From the NCBI GenBank assembly GCA_032622095.1, contig CP136065.1, positions 211,340,151 to 211,404,150 of the forward strand: a stretch of 64,000 bases of DNA. The letters are read 5' to 3'. The translations under genes were made by a program, and so were the position numbers. Positions 58,223 to 64,000 of this stretch are shown piece by piece. Origin of the DNA: Siphonodentalium dalli (Eukaryota > Mollusca > Scaphopoda > Gadilida > Siphonodentaliidae). The notes beneath the pieces were generated by a model, which saw nothing but the letters and a program-made list of their open reading frames with translations, searched no databases and had not been told where the DNA came from. How positions within the stretch are numbered: the first letter of the stretch is position 1; each line of letters opens with the position of its first letter.

Positions 58223-58615
58223 TTAACCCTTTACCCAACAAACCGGCCAAAACCGGCCAAATAAAGCTTCAACAGCGTAAAATATCTTCGGTCTGTCTCA
58301 ATAGAACCATACAAATATGGACATCATTGGAACCGGCTCCTTGACCACATTGTGATAGTTACAGTTATGCCATGTGCCAATGCATTCTCTTATATATGCG
58401 AGTCGACCATAGGTCGCCTCGCATATATAAGAGAATGCATTGGCCTAAAAAAAATCTTTTTTTAACACTTTTTACCATTTTTTCTTACATTCTTTAACAA
58501 TTTTTTAATGTGTTAAGCCAATGCATTCTCTTATATATGCGAGGCGACCTATGGTCGACTCGCATATATAAGAGAATGCATTGGCACAGGGCCCTTCTGT
58601 TGGGTAAAGGGTTAA
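58223..58615. mobile_element. Family A TTAA element, copy 7
   Basis: Both borders are TTAA. Two mirrored hairpins lie at about 58,378-58,445 and 58,518-58,586. It is inserted in a family H sequence; the corresponding site near 485-500 has no insertion. Confidence 0.9.
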
Positions 58616-58674
58616 CACAGACTGTAGTATCCCATGCTTGGCAAAGATTTTCTATTTTCTATTACCTTTTGCAG

Positions 58675-58748
58675 CTTGCATTAAGCTTCTTATACAGATG
58701 AAGTCTCATGAATTGTTTTGCTTCACAGTCGACTGTATTGATGCACAG
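58675..58748 (+). CDS. Unidentified gene, third exon (74 bp)
   Basis: The acceptor attaccttttgcag and the donor acag|gtaaat frame 74 bp. Entered in phase 1, it reads A-C-I-K-L-L-I-Q-M-K-S-H-E-L and ends T-V-D-C-I-D-A-Q, leaving in phase 0. It would be residues 101-125. The hydrophobic spacing fits an amphipathic helix. A family A element ends only 60 bp upstream. Confidence 0.65.
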
Positions 58749-59136
58749 GTAAATAATACTCATGGATTCAAATAAGTTTTCCAATGATAAATAGCATAAA
58801 TTTGGACCCATTGCTATAACTTGGGATTGATTAGTCTGATTTAAGAATATTTATGACTATGGGTTTAGAGTGTCATTGCTATTCAATCTCAAAATACCTT
58901 GGAAATTCATTGCAACTTCGGTGATTCTATTCCAAACAACTGTTCATTGTAATTTTTTATTAACTTCCACACATTTCAACATTTTGCGTAACCTATTTTT
59001 ATTTTGCCCAGTTTGTGATTAGGTAATCTGTAGTTCATTCCCCGGGAATATATTCAGATAACCCATAGGTTTCGCATACTAGTACCTTACGCACGCTGTT
59101 ACAATCACTGGAAGATTCCCTCTCAAATTCGGTTAA

Positions 59137-59646
59137 AGGGGAATTGTACACTAAATCCAGCCATTTATGGGACCATTTCCTTTTATACTCAACAGAATAT
59201 ATGTAACAAATGAATAAATTTGAGCCATGGAATAGTGCAAAATACACTCATGTGCTGTATGAGCGGGCTACCATCACTAAATTCACCCTCTGGGGACCTC
59301 ATTCTGCTTAGGCCTCATCTTCTCTGGAAAGTGTCTTTATTACCAAATTTCTGTAAAAACTTCTTCACATAGATTCTATTTCTTTTTTAGTTTAGTTTCT
59401 CTATATCCCCAAATTGGTAGACGACACAAAAATGCATAATCGAGGTTCCCAATGGGTTTATATCACAATATTCACCATTTGGGAACTTCAATCTGAGTCT
59501 ATGTTTCCCATAGAAGATGAGGCCATGCAGAATGAGGTCCGAAGAGGGTGAATTTGGTTATGCTAGCCCACTATACAGGATAGCGTCACTAAATTCATCC
59601 TCTGGGGACCTCATTCTGCAAGTGACATACACACTGAAGTCAGACA
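59137..59646. mobile_element. Fragments: foldback element and family F copy 11
   Basis: Bases 59,137-59,265 match the left half of the foldback at 40,466 (actgtacactaaat to gtgcaaaatacactc). Directly after comes a family F copy missing its left end (gggctaccatcactaaattc to gacatacacactgaagtc). Confidence 0.65.
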
Positions 59647-60269
59647 TGTTTCCTGAGTGTAATGGACCTTTTTGGGTTTAGAAAATGTTTTTTTTTTCCA
59701 ACAATACAAATGTTTAGTATTGCCCACTCTCTAAACTAAGCAGGGGTGGTGGAAGCATATTCCATCATGTTCCATGCTTGGCGTTGCGTTGTTCGTATAG
59801 GAACTATTTCAATCTTATACAAACAAGCAACAGTGCATGATTCTATATTTGTCTAATTTTTGTCGTGAGATATCATCTCAGGTATGATAAGTCGGGGTAT
59901 AAAATTTCAAAGGAATTAAATCAGCTCCAAAACAAAATTGGCAGAAAATGTTGCATTTTTTCACTTTTTACTTTGGTGTTCTATTAATATCAAGTGAAAG
60001 GAAACACCCACTCCTTCATTTTTTCCCTTTCTTTTGATTATATAAATCTAGGAGATCTTGGCAATAAATTCTGAGCTTAGTCTGAAATAGCGTTCAATAT
60101 CTTGCAACTACTGTCACTCGGCTGTCAGTATCACTTCCATCTGTTATTCTGTTCCCATATCTTCGCATCGACTTGCTTGATATATGTCTTGTGGATCATA
60201 TCTGCGTATAGACATTTAGACATCTTCAACAAACTCCTCACAAAAACAGCTTTGATAAAGTATGATAAT

Positions 60270-60351
60270 GTCGACTCGCATATATAAGAGAATGCATTGG
60301 CACAGGGTATATGGGTTGGTACAAAAATCGACCTGGCACTCAAAGGGTTAA
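60270..60351 (-). mobile_element. Family B fragment, inverted
   Basis: Only half a hairpin (gtcgactcgcatatataaga) and one terminal repeat (tacaaaaatcgacctggcac to caaagggttaa) remain. Confidence 0.8.
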
Positions 60352-60775
60352 GAATAGTTTGGGCAGGATAACTTTTGTGATTTTGTTTTTGTCTTGATAA
60401 CCCAAGAAAGCAAAGAAATCCCATGTCAGAATTTAGACAAATTGCACCAGAATTAGATTCTTTATTTTATTCAACAATCAAATTCTATAAGAAAATCTTT
60501 TATATTGACAATGGATTCAATTGTGTGAGAGCATCTTAACCCATTCTCAGTTAAATTTAAGACAATTTGATTAACCCTTTCATGACTGGAGATCTTGATC
60601 TATCTCTGCATGTTATCGAGACGGCTTAAACGTCTATTGCAGTGTGGGAAATTGTGAAAGCCGGTTCCATGGTCTTGGATTCTGAAATTTAAAGCATGTT
60701 TGATGGAATACCATACAGCCAAATGCTACGCATACGATGCATTTGCAGTGTACTCCCGACTTTTAGGACACAGCC

Positions 60776-61038
60776 ATAACCCTTTCATGTTGGTAGCTGC
60801 ACTGGTGCAGCATTAAAGACCCTGTGTCAGTGCATTCTCTCATATATGCAAGTCTCCCACAGGGAGCCTTGCATATAAAAGAGAATGCACTGGCTTACAA
60901 GGTCAAGGTAAATATTGTTAGGCCCCAGCATTCTCTTACATCTGCGAGGATCCCTATGGGAGACTCGCATATATAAGAGAATGCATTGGCACAGGGTTTA
61001 CTCAAAATTTTATGAGGCTCCAGGTATGGAAGGGTTAA
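60776..61038 (+). mobile_element. Family D TTAA element, copy 4
   Basis: It runs from ataaccctttcatgttgg to ggtatggaagggttaa. It has two hairpins; the first carries the inner stem tctccc-aca-gggagc, and the spacer is aaggtcaaggtaaatattgt. A similar left terminus (ttaaccctttcatgactgg) occurs at 60,572 without an obvious right end. Confidence 0.75.
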
Positions 61039-61266
61039 ATATTTATATAATGTTCAGGTCTTTGTTTCAAATTTGGGTATATCAAAGTAGTATGACTAAA
61101 ATGTGATAAAATGATATCCTATTTTGCTGATAGCTGGTGTTATGGCAATGCAAATAGATTCAAACTTCTTCACTTTTTCAGCACTTAAATGAATTTAAAA
61201 TTCCAAATTGGACACTTATGCATTATATTTCCCAATACCAGGGCACAGGCCTTCTTCCCAGTCAGT

Positions 61267-61267
<1 letters not shown>

Positions 61268-61307
<40 letters not shown>
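61268..61307. repeat. Run of 40 G
   Basis: An uninterrupted G-tract, followed shortly by a second run of about ten near 61,333. It may be a slippage-prone microsatellite or G-quadruplex-forming tract. Its assembled length is probably unreliable. Confidence 0.9.
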
Positions 61308-61308
<1 letters not shown>

Positions 61309-61379
61309 CGGCGGAAGCAAACAAGGGTAAAGGGGGGGGGGGTAGAGGTTACATGACTTCAGAGTAATCATACTGCATG

Positions 61380-61761
61380 TTAACCCTTTACCCAACAAAT
61401 CGGCCAAATAAAGCTTCAACAGCCTAAAATATCTTCGGTCTGTCTCAATAGAACCATACAAATATGGATATCATTGGAACCGGCTCCTTGACCACATTGT
61501 GATAGTTACAGTTATGCCCTGTGCCAATGCATTCTCTTATATATGCGAGTCGACCATAGGTCGCCTCGCATATATAAGAGAATGCATTGGCCTAAAACAA
61601 ATTATTTTTTTACCATTTTTTCTTACATTCTTTTAACAATTTTATAATTTTTAATGTGTTAAGCCAATGCATTCTCTTATATATGCGAGGCGACCTATGG
61701 TTGACTCGCATATATAAGAGAATGCATTGGCACAGGGCCGTTCTGTTGGGTAAAGGGTTAA
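61380..61761. mobile_element. Family A TTAA element, copy 8
   Basis: Both borders are TTAA. Two mirrored hairpins lie at about 61,521-61,593 and 61,666-61,734. The ggccaaaaccggcc stretch near the left end is shortened to cggccaaa. Confidence 0.9.
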
Positions 61762-62039
61762 GTTGATGACCTGCAATTATGATGAAGTATTTTCATATTG
61801 TATGGACCACCTGGCCTCCTCAGATGTTACTGACAATCCTTAAAAAAAAAACTCCAAATTAAAAATCTGCAGTGCTGCCAGTATCTAAGAGGTCCTTTGC
61901 TTTGATAAACTTAATCATGAAGAGACGAAATGGAGTAAATTATCAGTCGAGTTGAAGTGTTTCAATTTGACTTTAAGGTGGTAAAGTAGCAAATTTTGGT
62001 TGATAAAACAATGGTTTAAGTTTGAATACCCAATGTCAG

Positions 62040-62190
62040 TTAACCCTTTCATGACGGGCACTGCACTGATGCAGCATTAAATACTATGTGCCAGTGCATT
62101 CTCTTATATTTGCGAGTCTCGCATATATAAGAGAATGTACTGGCTTACATAGTCAAGGTAAATATTGTTAGTCCAATGTATTCCATAAAG
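62040..62190 (+). mobile_element. Family D TTAA element, copy 5 (truncated)
   Basis: It starts ttaaccctttcatgacggg and has one collapsed hairpin (ttgcgagtctcgcatatata), then the spacer tagtcaaggtaaatattgtt. It breaks off in the second hairpin near 62,190. Confidence 0.7.
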
Positions 62191-62283
62191 TCGTGATCTG
62201 CCTTTTATTGAAAACCCGATTACCATTTGAGAGGGGGATATGAATCCTGTTCCTACCTATGTTCCGAGAAATGACATGGAAAA

Positions 62284-62360
62284 GCCTGCAAATATTGTGT
62301 CTTTCACTTACAGAATGAGTTCCCCAGAGGGGGAATATAGTGATGCTAACCCGCACAGCA
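62284..62360. mobile_element. Family F fragment
   Basis: The left terminus and half a hairpin only (gcctgcaaatattgtgtctt to gatgctaacccgcac). Confidence 0.6.
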
Positions 62361-62408
62361 TGCATCCCGTTGATGTCACACAACGTAAATGATGCTTGTC
62401 TCGACCAT

Positions 62409-62544
62409 CAGGGACACCAGAGAAGGGAGGCATGCAGGGGCACTTGCCCCCCCTTGCCCTGGCCCATGGGAGACCAGTGGGCACCCAAAAAGTGCCCACC
62501 TGTTTGGTTTGCCCCCTTGCCCTTTGGTGCTTCCAGCGTCCCTG
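62409..62544. mobile_element. Short hAT-type element, 136 bp
   Basis: The termini are cagggacaccag and cttccagcgtccctg. The flanking octamers tcgaccat and ttgaccat differ at one position. The interior includes ggggcacttgcccccc and resembles the 30,003 family in composition. Confidence 0.75.
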
Positions 62545-62617
62545 TTGACCATGAAACTTTATCAGTCTTTATTTTTCAATTAATGGATTGTAGAACAGGT
62601 GGCGTGTAACAAACACA

Positions 62618-62762
62618 GAACGACATGTGTGTTAATGGGTTTGTAGATACGGCACTTGTGTCATTACAGAAGAATAGAATTCGAGGCCACACCTCTTGTT
62701 CTATCCTTCCGTACTGGTGCTTGTGCTGTATCGACAAACCCATTAACACACTCCTGTCTTTC
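62618..62762. mobile_element. Family G element, uninterrupted copy
   Basis: It runs from cacagaacgacatgtgtgtt to cattaacacactcctgtctt and tctgtg. The inverted arms gttaatgggtttgt / acaaacccattaac enclose a centre with ttctatccttccgtac. It is the intact counterpart of the copy split by a family A element at 37,452. Confidence 0.7.
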
Positions 62763-62937
62763 TGTGTATTTTACGAATGAGTTGTAGAGAGCATAAAGCT
62801 ATATTTCCTAAGGGCTGCTTAGATTTGTCTGGAAATAATCACGTTTTTTGTACAAACTCTTGTAAGATTATTATTATTATTATTATTATTGACGTCATGT
62901 GAGATATTAATCCTTTTCATATATCTATCTCTTCCAG

Positions 62938-63043
62938 TTACAGGGAACTATTATTAGCAAGGAGCAGAGAGCTTGCTTCGTTATGGTCGGAAGGCTCCTC
63001 AACCTGATGCCATCATTGGGCCACCACCTGCTACAGGCAACTG
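62938..63043 (+). CDS. Unidentified gene, fourth exon (106 bp)
   Basis: The acceptor atctatctcttccag and the donor actg|gtaaat frame 106 bp. Entered in phase 0, it reads L-Q-G-T-I-I-S-K-E-Q-R-A-C-F and then V-G-R-L-L-N-L-M-P-S-L-G-H-H-L-L-Q-A-T, leaving in phase 1. It would be residues 126-160. The gene must continue past 64,000. The phases of all four exons agree, which is the main support for one gene. A palindromic TA-flanked element starts 12 bp after the donor. Confidence 0.7.
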
Positions 63044-63055
63044 GTAAATTAAATA

Positions 63056-63164
63056 CAGTAATGCCCTAAGTAATTGACTCCTTAACCACAGCAGAATTAT
63101 GGGTAATTTTTCAGGATTTAGTCGGAAATATGGCTTGTTGCCATTCATCGGAAAGCTCTCACTG
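63056..63164. mobile_element. Half copy of the palindromic TA-flanked element
   Basis: The left arm is preceded by TA (cagtaatgccctaagtaatt to cggaaagctctcactga). The right arm is absent. It starts 12 bp after the splice donor of the exon at 62,938. Confidence 0.8.
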
Positions 63165-64000
63165 AACTCCTTGCTCAATTTAACAACAAAAAAATTATTA
63201 ATTTTTTTTTTTAACTTTGATAATGATAATAAAAAAAATTTGATTAAAAAACAAAAATGTTATTGACATTTTCATTTGTTTCAGTTTTGTAAAATTAATT
63301 AGGTGTGATGTCCTGTTTTGAAAATATGAAGATTTTATTGCAATAGTTGCATGCAATATAATGATATAAATAAATTACCATTATGAACATCCAATATCCA
63401 GAGTATATGAGAGTATATTTTATAGATGTTGCATTCCAAGTGAAATCTTGTTATTAATTGAGTGATGACATATTGTACAGAGCTCTGGCCTTTGGTTAGA
63501 TGAAGTCAAAGATAAACAACACTGCTGGCATCTGTCAAATTTGATTAATGGCAGTATGAAACTCTAAAATTGTTTCTCCTATTCTTGAAATTTCATTACA
63601 TGGTGTAATAAGGAGTCCCTCACCTATATATAAAGTTTCTTCTATATCCAATTGATCTGCTTAGAAAATAATTAATCCTTTCCAATGTTCCCCTAGACAT
63701 ATGCTATAATGTACAATGACTCTTAGATCTCTTATCTATGGTTATCTTTGTACACTATTCACTTCTATTGATTTTGGTATTGACTGATTAATTAACTTTT
63801 GAAAAATATATTAATCCTTCAGGCACATGCTTCAATGTGAAAATAAAATAATGGCTGATAGCCAATATGAGTTATCTATGCAATAGGTAACAGGCAGATA
63901 AATCTACATGATTATTGTAAGTGATGCTTTGTTTTGAAAATCAAGATGGTAGATGTTGTTAATATTTCCAGGAACCTTATTTACCCATTTGTTCATATTG
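63165..64000. other. Unassigned intronic sequence
   Basis: Presumed intron of the plus-strand gene. AT-rich, with no exon or repeat border that I can support. Confidence 0.4.

Noticed and set aside
18227-61106. Recurrent ORFs containing C-I-L-L-Y-M-R-G-D-L-W-S-T-R-I-Y-K-R
   Set aside because: This peptide is the translation of the shared 67-bp hairpin and appears wherever the hairpin does, on either strand. It has no start, splice or codon evidence of its own.

Overview
This window is eukaryotic nuclear DNA. It is AT-rich, has split genes with GT-AG introns, and is packed with transposon debris. The only securely identified gene is a muscle class II myosin heavy chain on the minus strand. 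Its protein sequence is of invertebrate type. Together with the kinds of dispersed repeats present, this suggests a marine invertebrate, probably a lophotrochozoan such as a mollusc or brachiopod. I cannot name the species.

Myosin gene, minus strand, about 48 kb to 1. A possible 5' noncoding exon lies near 47,932. The start-codon exon is at 36,885-37,180, followed by a 144-bp exon (35,107-35,250) and a 157-bp exon (32,132-32,288). The next exon is cut by the window edge at 1-25. The intron between the last two is about 32.1 kb and fills the left half of the window. Exon lengths and phases match the conserved head-domain exons of muscle myosin genes.

Second gene, plus strand, 53.9 kb to beyond 64 kb. 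Four exons (53,903; 56,813; 58,675; 62,938) join in phase into about 160 residues of a helix-rich protein that I do not recognise. The two genes are divergent, with the repeat-rich 46-53.9 kb region between them.

Repeats make up nearly everything else. (1) Small elements bounded by TTAA with CCCTTT termini (families A, B, D, E), piggyBac-like in their ends. (2) A hairpin of about 67 bp, present in roughly 35 copies, carried inside families A, B and D and also inside the otherwise unrelated family C. (3) Family F, small elements with mirrored hairpins and 9-10 bp target duplications, Mutator-like in that respect. (4) A 213-bp almost perfect palindrome flanked by TA, mariner-like in that respect. 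(5) Four hAT-type elements with 8-bp (one 7/8) target duplications, one carrying a broken BED zinc finger. (6) Tandem arrays at 7.7, 15.5-17.6, 23.7-25.7, 28.2, 38.5-40.3, 51.2 and 51.9-53.1 kb, and a 2-kb tandem duplication at 42.1-46.0 kb. Most short open reading frames in the window are translations of these repeats.

All coordinates and comparisons were made by eye. No alignment, gene predictor or database was used.
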